NCBI GenBank assembly: GCA_963706785.1
Contig: CAVPNJ010000001.1
Location: forward strand, 193,062-257,061
Source: Pollutimonas sp963706785
Lineage (GTDB): Bacteria > Pseudomonadota > Gammaproteobacteria > Burkholderiales > Burkholderiaceae_B
Direction: 5' to 3'
Length of the DNA stretch: 64,000 bases
Numbering within the stretch: position 1 is the stretch's first letter; each line of letters opens with the position of its first letter. Position numbers and translations under genes: made by a program. The notes under the pieces were generated by a model, which was not told where the DNA came from, searched no databases, and worked only from the letters and a program-made list of their open reading frames with translations. Of this stretch, positions 32,988-42,804 are shown piece after piece.

Positions 32988-35207
32988 ACCGGCTGGCGAT
33001 CAAAGTCGCCAGGAGCAAAGTCATCTACCTCGATGACCGCCGCGACGGCCTGTTCAGCCGCCTCTAGCGAATTTGCTTGCTCGTCGGTAATCGCGCCCCT
33101 GGCGTGTGCCACGCGCCAGTCTTTCAAACCAGCGTGTTTGATGCGATCCAGCAAAGGTTGAACCCCGGTCAGTAATTCAAATGCTCGTTCTAGCTGCTCA
33201 ACGCTGGCACTGTCATGACCTTCCCATACGGCGCCCACAAGGCGGTCGCGCGTATCGGAGGGCTCAAGCAGTATATTGGCGCACAGGGCAGTGAGTTTGT
33301 CCGACGGAGGCGTCGCCCGCAGAACAGGCGGCAGGACCAACGCCCTTAACACCCATCCCGCCGCGCGCAGCGGAAGGTTAAGCAATACATCGTCGAGACG
33401 TTTTTCGATGGTGGCAAAGCCCTGCTCGGCACAGTATCTGACCAAGGGCAAGTCGGATTCATGCTGGCCTTCATCTTGCCAGCGCCGCAGCACGGCCGTC
33501 AGTAAATATAGCTCGGCCAGAACATCGCCCAGAGCGACCCGAAAGCATTTCTTTGCGTTTTAGCGATCCACCGAGTGTGAGTAGCGATACTTCTGAAACC
33601 AGAGCGAATGCGGCAGCGTAACGATTCAAACTTCGATAATACGGCGCTGCGGCACCGACGCCTTTCGGAGCCGTCACAAAACGGCCCGCTGTCCACGCCA
33701 TACCGGTAGCTTTTAGGGCGTTCTTGACGCTGTGTGCCAAGTGCTTCCAGATGACGGCGTCAAAGGCGTCTTCACCTGCTGTTTGATCGCTGTTGCCCAG
33801 GGCGACCACTTCCTTCATGAGGAAGGGATGAGCCCGGATGGCACCTTGGCCGAAAACGATAAGGCTGCGGGTCAGAATGTTGGCCCCTTCGACTGTGATG
33901 GCCACAGGCAGGGCACGATACAGATTTCCCAAATAATTATTGGGGCCGTCGATGATGGCTTTGCCGGCATGGATATCCATGGCGTCGTTTATTGACTGCC
34001 GCATACGTTCGGTAGCGTGCAGCTTCATTATGGCCGACACTACCGACGGCTTGTATCCCAGTTGCAAACCGGCGCACGTGAAGCGACGTGCGGCTTCAAC
34101 CAGATAGGCATTACCGGCCAGACGGCCGAGTTTCTCCTGTACGCCTTCAAACTTGCCGATGGGAAGCCCAAACTGCGTGCGAATCCGCGCATACGCACCC
34201 GAAGTATGAGCGCTAAATACACAGGCTGCCGCCGACAACGACGGCAGTGAGATGCCGCGACCAGCAGCCAACGCGCTCATCAGCATGGGCCAACCCTGCC
34301 CCGCTTTTTCCAGGCCGCCAATCAGCGCATCAAGCGGCACGAATACATCGCTACCTTCGATTGGGCCATTCTGGAATGCCTGCAGCGCCGGTAAGTGTCG
34401 CCGTCCCGCGGTGACTCCGGGCAGATTGGTCGGAACCAGCGCCACGGAAATACCTAAATCCTGCTTGCCGCCAATAAGGCCTTCGGGATCGGACAGCTTG
34501 AACGCAAGGCCCAGCACTGTCGCAACAGGGCTAAGCGTTATATAGCGCTTGCGCCAATTAAGAAGTATGCCTAACGTGCTAATGCCATTGACGTCGCGAC
34601 GGCATATGACGCCAGTGTCGGTCATGGCGGCCGCGTCGGAGCCGGCTTCCGGACTGGTAAGGGCAAAACAGGGTATTTCCTGGCCACGCGCGAGGCGCGG
34701 TAGCCAATACTGACGCTGCTCGTCGGTGCCAAACTGCATAAGAAGCTCGCCCGGACCCAGCGAGTTAGGAACCATGACGGTCACGGCTGCCGCGAGAGAC
34801 CGCACAGAGATCTGGCGCACGACTTCAGAATGGGCATAAGGCGAGAAGCCAAGGCCACCGTACTCTTTCGGGATAATCATGCCAAAGAAGCCATGCAGCT
34901 TCAGGAAATCCCAGACTTCGGCAGGCAAGTCGCCGTGTTGCCAAGTGATATCCCAGTCATTGAGCATGCGGCACACCTGTGCAACGGGGCCGTCCATGAA
35001 GATGCGTTCATCGGGGGTAAGGGCTACCGGCTTTACATTCACCAAAGTCCGCCAGTCGGGCGAACCAGAAAAAAGCTGAGCGTCCCACCATACGTCGCCA
35101 GCCTCAATCGCTTGCTGTTCAGTGGGCGAAAGGCGCGGCATTGCTTCGCGCGCCATACGATACAAAGGCTCAGTCATCCACTGACGGCGCCAGGCTCTCC
35201 AATTCAT
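32984..35207 (-). pseudogene. fadE: Acyl-CoA dehydrogenase FadE-type with a +1 frameshift
   Basis: The long frame 33471-35207 holds the N-terminal, middle and C-terminal acyl-CoA dehydrogenase domains: GFFGMIIPKEYGGLGF, CFALTSPEAGSDAAAMTDTG, and TVEGANILTRSLIVFGQGA. It then runs into nonsense after KRKEMLSGR. A second frame (32984-33493) supplies the family's C-terminal DUF1974 region, beginning LRRWQDEGQ. One extra base at about 33531-33536 accounts for the break; the repaired reading is LGDVLAELYLLTAVLRRW. Total length would be about 740 residues. FadE does the first step of beta-oxidation. The N-terminus lacks the hydrophobic anchor of E. coli FadE. Its stop overlaps that of gloA by 4 bases, convergently. 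Confidence 0.85.
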
Positions 35208-35398
35208 CTCGGTCTCTTTCAGTACGTGCTAGGGTGAGCATCATTATCTCCTGAAAGTACCCGATAGGACCTCAGCATCGAGGCAGACGTGGCCAGTATG
35301 TGTTGTTTTTGAACTATGTCAGATGAATGTCACATAGAAGGGGAGATCGCGTTAAGATTGCTTTTGCGTAACGACAAACAATCCGTAGTGTGTTCCCT

Positions 35399-35806
35399 AT
35401 GTTGCCACCGAATTCCGTACCGATCCGCGAGGCCTGTCCGCCGGGTGCCTGCACCTGCAATCGGGATGAATTATTGGGCAATCCAGCCAACGATGCTCGT
35501 ATACTGCTGCTAACCAAACAGGAAGAAAAAAAGCTCATCGCACGCATTGAAAGCATTTCAAGCTATGCAGAACTCAAGCGGATTGAAGAACGCCTGGAAT
35601 CGCAGTTGGGCATTATTCTTGAAATCGTTCCCAGCGCGCGCGGGGTTCGAACCGTACGTGGCTTCGCCATCCAGCTTGTGGAAAGCCCCGGGCTGTGCCG
35701 AAAGACCCGCCAATCCATTCCGGCCGCTGTACGCCGATGCCTCGATAATCATCCTGACATTGTCTATGCCATTTTGGACGCACGCGACCTTCTTGGCGCG
35801 GGTTAA
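35399..35806 (+). CDS. Conserved small protein with a Cys-rich N-terminus, function unknown
   Basis: A 135-residue protein I do not assign to a named family with certainty. It starts MLPPNSVPIREACPPGACTCNRDELL; Cys13, Cys18 and Cys20 form a compact CPPGACTC cluster that might bind a metal or be redox active. The middle (LLTKQEEKKLIARIESISSYAELKRIEERLE, in parts) is charged and helical, and the C-terminus has VRTVRGFAIQLVESPGLCRKTRQSIPAAVRRCLD. Codon use looks normal for the neighbourhood. A GTG at 35390 in the same frame would add three residues. It is convergent with the next gene with a 4-base overlap. Confidence 0.65.
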   Translation: MLPPNSVPIREACPPGACTCNRDELLGNPANDARILLLTKQEEKKLIARIESISSYAELKRIEERLESQLGIILEIVPSARGVRTVRGFAIQLVESPGLCRKTRQSIPAAVRRCLDNHPDIVYAILDARDLLGAG

Positions 35807-36303
35807 GACAGGCAGTTGCCAACAAGGCTCATAAGCCGCAGTATTTCCTGCGCATCGACGTCGCGCGCCGCTCCGAATCCGGCGATTTGGCGGCCGTCGT
35901 TCACTTTTATGGCCGCGAACCGGAAATCGCCAAGTTGAGTCATGGGCTCGGCCTCGGGAAATCGGTCAAGGTAGGCGGCGCGGCATATTCGCCAATCGTT
36001 GCTACCGGGCTCCAACAGCATAGCCGTCCCGTTCAAGGTAACCCGCGGTAAGTCATGAACCGCCACGTCAGGCTTTTCAGGCTGCATTATCAACAGCGAT
36101 ACCTGGGGCCTTTTTTGCATGTTGCGAGTATGAGCTGCGAGGCCACTTACATGAATTACAAGATATCCGACCGAGGGCTGCACAGCAAACGGCACCATCG
36201 AGACAAACGGCGCGCCGTTGTCGCCTACCGTTCCCAACGACGCGTTACGGCAGGAACATAACAGATTGCGCAGGTCGCGGCTCAGGCGGGCTTCATGGGT
36301 CAT
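35803..36303 (-). CDS. Pyridoxamine 5'-phosphate oxidase / HugZ-like split-barrel protein
   Basis: A 166-residue protein with the FMN-binding split-barrel pattern: LLCSCRNASLGTVGDNGAPFVSMVPFA (in part), then the SLLIMQPEKPDV strand and RVTLNGTAMLLE, ending with ADF-like QLGDFRFAAIKVNDGRQIAGFGAARDV. The last block resembles HugZ haem-utilisation proteins and related general-stress flavoproteins. Either flavin or haem binding is possible. Its ATG overlaps the DUF1810 gene's stop (ATGA), so the two are co-translated. Confidence 0.82.
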   Translation of the reverse strand: MTHEARLSRDLRNLLCSCRNASLGTVGDNGAPFVSMVPFAVQPSVGYLVIHVSGLAAHTRNMQKRPQVSLLIMQPEKPDVAVHDLPRVTLNGTAMLLEPGSNDWRICRAAYLDRFPEAEPMTQLGDFRFAAIKVNDGRQIAGFGAARDVDAQEILRLMSLVGNCLS

Positions 36304-36749
36304 GAACGGTCATCGGAAATTGCCTGATTCGCCAAGGTCTTCAGTGTTGCGGCGTCAAACTGCCCGTGAAAATACTTCTGGATCACTTTGGAGAAAATTT
36401 CCTGGCTTGGCGATGCCCTGGAAAACAGGGTCATTGAAGAGTGGAACTTGAGATTATCGGGCAGGCCAAAAATCTGCTCGATGCTACGTCCATCTACCGC
36501 GTGCACAAGCTCGGTACATTCAACGAGTCTTGCGCCCAATATAGGATGGTGCAAATAGGCCACGGCTTCGTCCAGCGACCTGATCGCGTATTTCTGCGCC
36601 ATTGCGCTATGCCCGAGGCCCGCAATTTGAGGAAAAACGAACCACATCCAGTGGCTACGTTTTTGGCCTTGCTTCAGTTCCGCGCAAATTTGCTCGTAAA
36701 CGGGAGCCTGGGCATGGACAAAGCGTTCCAGATCGTAGGGGTCTTCCAT
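36300..36749 (-). CDS. DUF1810 family protein
   Basis: A 149-residue protein matching DUF1810 throughout: DPYDLERFVHAQAPVYEQ, the signature RSHWMWFVFPQIAGLGHS (about 31-48), and YLHHPILGARLVEC, with FHSSMTLFSRASP near the C-terminus. The family is cytoplasmic; its fold is thought to be related to the NADAR (ADP-ribose/riboflavin intermediate) group, and no biochemical role is settled. It is the first gene of a two-gene minus operon with the HugZ-like gene, divergent from the exonuclease gene. Confidence 0.88.
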   Translation of the reverse strand: MEDPYDLERFVHAQAPVYEQICAELKQGQKRSHWMWFVFPQIAGLGHSAMAQKYAIRSLDEAVAYLHHPILGARLVECTELVHAVDGRSIEQIFGLPDNLKFHSSMTLFSRASPSQEIFSKVIQKYFHGQFDAATLKTLANQAISDDRS

Positions 36750-36860
36750 TTGGAGTCTCCTTGCCAGAATACTATTGAATCTTGAAGTTCATTCGCTGAT
36801 TCTAGCTCTGTTGCGGCGAATATCCGTACACTATCGGAATCCAGCCAACAAGGCCTCGCC

Positions 36861-37850
36861 GTGGAAGACATCGTCCAGTTGCGTCCTGAAGGTTTGTATT
36901 GCGCCGCCGGCGATTTCTACATCGATCCTTGGCGCCCAGTAGCATGTGCCGTCATCACGCATGGGCACGGCGACCACGCTCGCGTGGGTATGGGCCAGTA
37001 CCATACTTCAAGCCCAGGCTTGCCCATCCTGCAATGGCGTTTGCAGGAACAAATATTCCATGCCCATTCCTACGGAGAACCATTCAAGCTGGGCGAGGCA
37101 ATGGTTTCGCTCCACCCGGCGGGCCATGTGCTTGGTTCGGCGCAGGTGCGCATTCAAGCCCATAACGCCACATGGGTGATTTCCGGCGACTATAAGCGCC
37201 AGCCCGATCCAACTTGCGATCCTTTTGAAGTCGTACCTTGCGATACGTTTATTACGGAGTCCACGTTTGGCCTGCCGGTTTACCGCTGGCCCGATACGAG
37301 TGAAGTGGCGCGGGAGATCGTCCAATGGCGCGACCAGTGTGCGGCGCGCCGCGAGACGGCCATACTGTATTGTTACGCCCTCGGCAAAGCGCAGCGGGTA
37401 CTCGCAGAACTGATGGCACACACCGATAAACCGGTGCTGCTGCACGGGGCCATTGCGACGGGTGTGGACATCTATCGCCGCGCTGGCATTGCAATGATCG
37501 CAACCCGATTGATCAGTGAAATGCCCTCAGAAGCCGACTACGCGGGCGAACTTGTGCTGGCACCGCCCTCCGCCGCGGGCAGTACGTGGCTGCGCCGCTT
37601 TCGCAATCCGCGACATGGATTCGCCTCGGGGTGGATGAGAGTCCGGGGCAACCGGCGGCGTCGCAACATGGACCGAGGGTTCGTAATCTCTGACCACGCT
37701 GACTGGCCCGATCTTATGCGCACCATACGCGACACGGGCGCCCGCCGCGTGATCGTTACTCATGGCGACACCCATGCGCTGGTACGTGCATTGAACGACA
37801 GCGGCATTTTCGCTGAAGCACTTACCACCCAGTTTGGAGAGGACGACTGA
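36861..37850 (+). CDS. Ligase-associated DNA exonuclease (metallo-beta-lactamase fold)
   Basis: A 329-residue MBL/beta-CASP-type nuclease of the ligase-associated group. The metal site is THGHGDHARVG (His34, His36, Asp38, His39), with HPAGHVLGSAQ, SGDYKRQ and a C-terminal SDHADWPDL and THGD. Such proteins are thought to trim DNA ends for the partner ATP-dependent ligase. The GTG at 36861 (VEDIVQLRPEGLYC) gives the right N-terminus. The ligase starts 7 bases downstream, so the two form an operon. Confidence 0.92.
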   Translation: MEDIVQLRPEGLYCAAGDFYIDPWRPVACAVITHGHGDHARVGMGQYHTSSPGLPILQWRLQEQIFHAHSYGEPFKLGEAMVSLHPAGHVLGSAQVRIQAHNATWVISGDYKRQPDPTCDPFEVVPCDTFITESTFGLPVYRWPDTSEVAREIVQWRDQCAARRETAILYCYALGKAQRVLAELMAHTDKPVLLHGAIATGVDIYRRAGIAMIATRLISEMPSEADYAGELVLAPPSAAGSTWLRRFRNPRHGFASGWMRVRGNRRRRNMDRGFVISDHADWPDLMRTIRDTGARRVIVTHGDTHALVRALNDSGIFAEALTTQFGEDD

Positions 37851-37857
37851 CCGCGAT

Positions 37858-39480
37858 ATGGAACGCTTCGCCCTTCTTTATCAGGACCTGGATCGCAGCA
37901 CCGCTACGTTGGACAAGCGTGCCGCTTTGATCGCTTACTTTCGCGATGCACCGCCTCGCGACGCCGCTTGGGCGCTATACCTGCTTTCGGGGGGAAAAAT
38001 CACCTCGGCAAAACGCAAAATCGCCACAACGTCCGAGCTCCGGGACTGGATAGCCGCTGCCACGGGCATGTCGGAATGGTTGGTTCAGGAAAGCTATTAT
38101 CACGTCGGAGACCTGGCCGAAACATTGGCCCTATTGATGCCCGACCCTGTGAAACTCATGGCGGATATTCCCTTGGCCGACTGGATAGAAGATCGCCTGC
38201 TTCCAGTGGCAAACGAAGCGCAATCGGTTCGTAGGGACACCATTATCCAGGCCTGGACAGGCCTGCCGCTGGAGCAGCGGCTGTTATTCAACAAGATGCT
38301 GACAGGCTCATTGCGCGTAGGCGTGTCGAAACGGCTCGTGCAGCAAGCCCTTGCGGAACTTTCCGGAATCGATATTGCGCGTATTGCTCAGCGCATGATG
38401 GGCGAATGGCTGCCTTCCCCCGCCTTCCTGCGCGATCTGCTTTCGTCCGAAAACCTGGTTACAGACAGCCAGCAGCCCTATCCTTTCTTTCTGGCCTCGC
38501 CCCTGGAAAGCTATCCTGCCACGCTGGGCAACACCTCGGAATGGCTATTCGAATGGAAATGGGACGGAATCCGCCTTCAAATACTGAAACGGCGAACGAG
38601 CATCGTGCTTTGGTCCCGTGGTGAAGAACGCCTTGACGGAAGATTTCCGGAGATCGAGGCCGCCGCCGCCCGGCTGCCACAAGACTGCGTGCTCGATGCG
38701 GAGCTGCTTGCCTGGAGTCATGGCGAAGAACATCCGCTGCCGTTCGCCGCGCTACAGACACGCATACAAAGGCTTAAACCTGGCCCAAAGATACTCGAAT
38801 CCACACCGACAAGAGCGATGGCCTACGATCTGCTGGAACTCAATGGCGAGGATCTGCGTCCCCTACCCCAACTTGAGCGCCGCCGACTTATGGAAGAATT
38901 GCTCGCAGCGGGCCCTCCTGATTCTCCAATACGGCTATCGCCCTGCGTGGCCGTAGCCAACTGGGAGGAAGCGGCCCGACTTCGCGCCGGCGTGCGTGAG
39001 CAAGGTGTGGAAGGCTTGATGCTCAAGCGCCTTACGGCGCCCTATCAGTCGGGCCGAAGACGCGGCGACTGGTGGAAGTGGAAAATCGACCCGCTGACGA
39101 TCGACGCCGTGCTGTTATACGCACAACCAGGCCACGGTCGACGCAGCACCCTATATACCGACTATACCTTTGGCCTTTGGGACGGAGAATCGCTTACGCC
39201 TGTTGCAAAAGCCTACTCCGGCTTGAATGATCAGGAAATTCTAGAGTTGGATGGCTGGATCCGGACCCATACTGTGGAGCGCTTCGGGCCGGTTCGCGCA
39301 GTCGAACTGCAACATGTGTTCGAACTGGCCTTCGAAGCCGTCAATCTGTCAAAACGGCACAAGTCCGGCGTGGCCTTGCGTTTTCCGCGAATACTAAGAT
39401 GGCGGCGTGACAAACAGGCTACCGAGGCGGATCGGCTTGAATCGCTAAAGACTTTGGCCGGCAAGCCTCCCCCAACATGA
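37858..39480 (+). CDS. ATP-dependent DNA ligase
   Basis: A 540-residue ATP-dependent ligase, distinct from the NAD-dependent LigA used in replication. The N-terminal alpha-helical DNA-binding domain (about 1-200) is followed by the adenylation domain with FEWKWDGIRLQI, where Lys234 should take AMP. SRGEERLDGRFPEIE, LDAELLAW, VEGLMLKRL and KWKIDPLTIDAVLLYA cover motifs III to V; an OB domain ends the protein. The ATG at 37858 is preferred, with GGAGAGG upstream; a TTG at 37834 is also in frame. It is the ligase half of an end-processing repair pair. The stop overlaps the following DUF2784 gene. Confidence 0.94.
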   Translation: MERFALLYQDLDRSTATLDKRAALIAYFRDAPPRDAAWALYLLSGGKITSAKRKIATTSELRDWIAAATGMSEWLVQESYYHVGDLAETLALLMPDPVKLMADIPLADWIEDRLLPVANEAQSVRRDTIIQAWTGLPLEQRLLFNKMLTGSLRVGVSKRLVQQALAELSGIDIARIAQRMMGEWLPSPAFLRDLLSSENLVTDSQQPYPFFLASPLESYPATLGNTSEWLFEWKWDGIRLQILKRRTSIVLWSRGEERLDGRFPEIEAAAARLPQDCVLDAELLAWSHGEEHPLPFAALQTRIQRLKPGPKILESTPTRAMAYDLLELNGEDLRPLPQLERRRLMEELLAAGPPDSPIRLSPCVAVANWEEAARLRAGVREQGVEGLMLKRLTAPYQSGRRRGDWWKWKIDPLTIDAVLLYAQPGHGRRSTLYTDYTFGLWDGESLTPVAKAYSGLNDQEILELDGWIRTHTVERFGPVRAVELQHVFELAFEAVNLSKRHKSGVALRFPRILRWRRDKQATEADRLESLKTLAGKPPPT

Positions 39481-39875
39481 ACCCAAGTTCCTTCAGCAAA
39501 CGCCGAAAAATGATTTACAGAGTTCTGGCCGACCTAGTTCTGCTCATTCATGCCGCATTCGTGATCTTCGTCGTTTTCGGCGGCCTTCTGGCTTTATGGA
39601 AAAGGTCACTTGCATGGCTGCACCTGCCGGCCCTTTTTTGGGGAGCAGTGGTTGTCGGCATGGGTTGGATATGCCCACTGACCCCGCTGGAAAACACTTT
39701 CCGCAGGATCGCAGGCGAAGGAAACTATCAAAGCAGCTTTCTCGAACAATACTTACTGTTAGCTATATATCCCCAAGGACTTACCCGTGAAATACAAATA
39801 TTGATGGCGCTGCTGCTTGTCGTGGGAAACTTGATTGTTTATGCGATTTGGTACCACCGTCATCAAGCAAAGTAA
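39477..39875 (+). CDS. DUF2784 family membrane protein
   Basis: A 132-residue small membrane protein with three to four hydrophobic segments (about 14-36, 43-62 and 96-122). The DUF2784 pattern is clear: YRVLADLVLLIHAAFVIFVV, WLHLPALFWG and the conserved WICPLTPLENTFR. Function is unknown. The first ATG overlaps the ligase stop (ATGA); a second Met at 39510 (MIYRVLADL) matches most family members' N-terminus and may be the true start. Confidence 0.88.
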   Translation: MNPSSFSKRRKMIYRVLADLVLLIHAAFVIFVVFGGLLALWKRSLAWLHLPALFWGAVVVGMGWICPLTPLENTFRRIAGEGNYQSSFLEQYLLLAIYPQGLTREIQILMALLLVVGNLIVYAIWYHRHQAK

Positions 39876-39987
39876 GGCGCAGCCCCGGGAATTGCGATGA
39901 ATTCGCCGTTCGGCTTGCTTTACCGTTGTAAGCCATGGCACAGGCTTCAGGATCACAGGGTAAGATTTAGCCCCTGGAGATCAATCA

Positions 39988-42135
39988 ATGCCGAAAAAAG
40001 CCAATCCCTCGAGGTTCGTACCGCAAGGGCTCATCCCTACTAGGGAACAGATAGACATTCAACTGTCGCAGCATAGGGTCACATTGATCGAAGCCAATGC
40101 AGGGGCCGCGAAAACGACGACATTGGCCTTGAGAATTGGCGAAGCCATTGCGCGCGGCATGCCGCCTGAAAAGATACTCGCGTTGGTGTTTACTCCTGAA
40201 GCGAAAAACGTCATGAAAGCCCGCCTGATTGAAATAGGCATCCCCACTTTCACGACCGCAAAGATTCAGGTGCAAACGTTTGAAGAGTTTGCAATCGAGA
40301 TCCTTAAATCAATCGAAGGCGACAACGCCCCTCAGCTGCATTCAGCCAAACAGCTGAAACAGCATGCCGTTGCTGCAATCGAGCGCGTCAGCCAAGCCTA
40401 CGCTGGCGAAATCGATTTTCTGGACATTCGTACCCACAATCTCGCCATCAGCCAATTTCTTGACTGCCAACTGAACCTGAAAGCCACGATGGCACTTGAG
40501 GAAGACGATGAGGGCATGAGCCTGGAGGAAACCGCCGAACGTCTCAGTATTCCGATAACAGACTATCTGTGGACCCTTGAATACGAGCGAACACGGCTGG
40601 GAACCTTCGATGAAGTTCGTTTCAGAGGCCCTTTTGATGCCACCTACGATCTTGCACGCCATTTCCATGAGGATTCAGAGACAAAAAATGCGCTTCCCCG
40701 TTACAGACTCGTGGTCGGCGACGAACTACATGACTTGAATGAAGCATCGTTCCGCATACTGGAAGCCTTGCTCGATATAGAAAGCCTGTATTTTGTTGGT
40801 GCCGGGGACAAAGATCAGGTAATCCATTCGAGCCTGGGGGCTGACGAAAGCTATCTGACACACCGTTTCATCGACAGACATCCCGCGACGGTACGTTACC
40901 CCCTGACCATGACTTATCGCCATGGCCCGCGGTTGGCTTACGCAATGGAATCATTTAAGCAAAAGCCGGTTGATTCCAACCTGCCGGTCGACACCGATAT
41001 TCTGCAGCTCCACTACAGTCATGGCAGTCTGGACGATGCCGCCGGGCGTGTAGTCGAGGCGGTAAGCCGATGGTGGAAAATCGACAAGCACCCGCTCGAA
41101 CGCTGTGCCATTCTGCTGCGCGACCGTCATCAATCAGTCGCCATCGAAAATGCGTTGATGCATGCCAACATTGCCTACCGAACACATGGTATGCAGAGCT
41201 ATCTTCAGCGAGAAGAAATTCTATTCTTGCGCGGCATGATTGCCATCGCCTTGAAGAACCTGGCCACCGTAAAATCGGAACCGGTGCGCAAGGCCATTGT
41301 CGAATCGCTGGCCATTTTCGGCGAGGTCGAGTTCAACTCTAAAGAAATGGACGACGCCAAGAATATCATTGCCAAAGATCCGGCCATTCTTAATTCGTTC
41401 TTCAGCGGCCAAATCCAGCGTAGTAAGTCCGAGAAAGCGAAAGCGCGCATTTCGAACTCGGTGGCTTATATGGAGGGCCTGGCCGCCGACACACCGGCAG
41501 ACCTCGTTCTTCACGAAATCTGCAGTCGAATGGACCTGGAATCTGTTGCCAAACGTATCTATATTCATCCCTATGACGCCGCAGTGGTAGCCAAATCGGT
41601 AAATGGCTTCATCTCGGTAGCGCGGCACTCGGGCATGAACTTGAGAGACTTCGCTGAATGGACAGGTGCCGCGGACGCCTTTGTCGCGACCCGGCGAAGC
41701 AAGGGCTTCGTCCTACTTGAATGCGTGGCGAACGCAAAGGGGAAAGAGTTCGATCACGTCATCTTGCCGTTTCTCGAAAATGGAGAATTCCCCAGTCCCA
41801 TGGTGGATATGAAGGAAGAAGAGAACTTGTTTTATGTTGGCGCAACCCGCGCCAAGTCGCGACTTACCCTGATTTCGCCAACGCAAGAAGAAAAGCGCAG
41901 TCCGTTTATTGCGAGAATGGAATTGGCATCATCGCGCTCGCGGGCGAACGCGGCAGTTCGTAAAAACCAAAGTCAGGTCAGTCCCGTTCAAAGCCGTCTT
42001 GATTTGAATGTGCCCTACGCGGATAAAGATCAAGTCAAAGCCCTGGGCGCCCAGTGGGACGCCACCCGCAAGGTCTGGTATGTAAAGGCGGGATCTGACT
42101 TTGAGCCGTTTCGGCCGTGGTTTATCACACAATAA
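39988..42135 (+). CDS. UvrD/PcrA-like superfamily 1 helicase with C-terminal DUF5710 domain
   Basis: A 715-residue SF1A-type helicase. Walker A is EANAGAAKTTTL (Lys42); motif II reads VVGDELHDL (in place of DExQD); GAGDKDQVIHSS is motif III-like; MTYRHGPRLAYAM is motif IV-like; NAKGKEFDHVILP and YVGATRAKSRLTLIS are motifs V and VI. After a Ser/Arg/Gln linker (about 645-668), residues about 669-712 (RLDLNVPYADKDQVKALGAQ onward) form a DUF5710 domain, otherwise known mainly from plasmid TraC-like primases and antirestriction proteins. It follows the ligase region after a 112-base gap. A role in repair is plausible but unproven. Confidence 0.85.
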   Translation: MPKKANPSRFVPQGLIPTREQIDIQLSQHRVTLIEANAGAAKTTTLALRIGEAIARGMPPEKILALVFTPEAKNVMKARLIEIGIPTFTTAKIQVQTFEEFAIEILKSIEGDNAPQLHSAKQLKQHAVAAIERVSQAYAGEIDFLDIRTHNLAISQFLDCQLNLKATMALEEDDEGMSLEETAERLSIPITDYLWTLEYERTRLGTFDEVRFRGPFDATYDLARHFHEDSETKNALPRYRLVVGDELHDLNEASFRILEALLDIESLYFVGAGDKDQVIHSSLGADESYLTHRFIDRHPATVRYPLTMTYRHGPRLAYAMESFKQKPVDSNLPVDTDILQLHYSHGSLDDAAGRVVEAVSRWWKIDKHPLERCAILLRDRHQSVAIENALMHANIAYRTHGMQSYLQREEILFLRGMIAIALKNLATVKSEPVRKAIVESLAIFGEVEFNSKEMDDAKNIIAKDPAILNSFFSGQIQRSKSEKAKARISNSVAYMEGLAADTPADLVLHEICSRMDLESVAKRIYIHPYDAAVVAKSVNGFISVARHSGMNLRDFAEWTGAADAFVATRRSKGFVLLECVANAKGKEFDHVILPFLENGEFPSPMVDMKEEENLFYVGATRAKSRLTLISPTQEEKRSPFIARMELASSRSRANAAVRKNQSQVSPVQSRLDLNVPYADKDQVKALGAQWDATRKVWYVKAGSDFEPFRPWFITQ

Positions 42136-42171
42136 GTTCAGATCCAACAAATACCTGTGCCCTCGTTGCGG

Positions 42172-42570
42172 TTATGGCAGGCAGCTGGGCTCACCGCTGC
42201 CGTACGGCCGCGTCAATACCTCGAGCAAATGGCCATCTGGATCCTCGAAGTAGACGCCACGGCCTCCGTCATTCCGATTGATGGCGCCAAGGCGCCGTTT
42301 GCCAGGGTCTGCCCAATGCCGGAGCCCGCGCTCCTGAATAGAGGCAAAGACCCGATCAAAGGTTTCTTCGTCTATCAGGAAGGCATAGTGCTGCGAAGAA
42401 ATTTGATCTTCGCTTTCATAAAAATCCAGCGACACCCCATTGTTTAATTCCACAATAAGCATGGGTCCGAATCGGGTGGGGCTCGGCAGGCCTAGCACAT
42501 CGGCGAGAAAGGTCGCCGACTTCTGCTTATCGCGACACCAGACGATAGTGTGGTTCAGTTGTACGCTCAT
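42172..42570 (-). CDS. VOC (glyoxalase/bleomycin-resistance) family protein
   Basis: A 132-residue VOC-fold protein. It starts MSVQLNHTIVWCRDKQKSA and includes FLADVLGLPSP, VSLDFYES and GRGVYFEDPDGHLLEVLTRPYG, where the His and Glu residues would bind metal. The start at 42570 is decided by a strong AGGAGG 9 bases upstream (42578-42584 on the minus strand); the frame is open to 42627. The enzyme's substrate is unknown. It is convergent with the helicase gene. Confidence 0.88.
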   Translation of the reverse strand: MSVQLNHTIVWCRDKQKSATFLADVLGLPSPTRFGPMLIVELNNGVSLDFYESEDQISSQHYAFLIDEETFDRVFASIQERGLRHWADPGKRRLGAINRNDGGRGVYFEDPDGHLLEVLTRPYGSGEPSCLP

Positions 42571-42804
42571 GATGAGGTCCTCCTGATCAGCCGCATGTAT
42601 GGAGTAAAGCGTCGTACTGCAAACCATGCTGGAACGAGAGCCACCGACTCGCCGATCCGCTCGTAAAGGAAATATATAAGTGGAAAACCCGCTTTAAGTC
42701 AAGAACTTAGGAACTGGAGCGATAGGCGCCCTACGGTCGATGCCGGGAATTGCCAGACTCTGCGACAATCATGCTCTGCCACTTAATGCCCAATACCACG
42801 CTTT

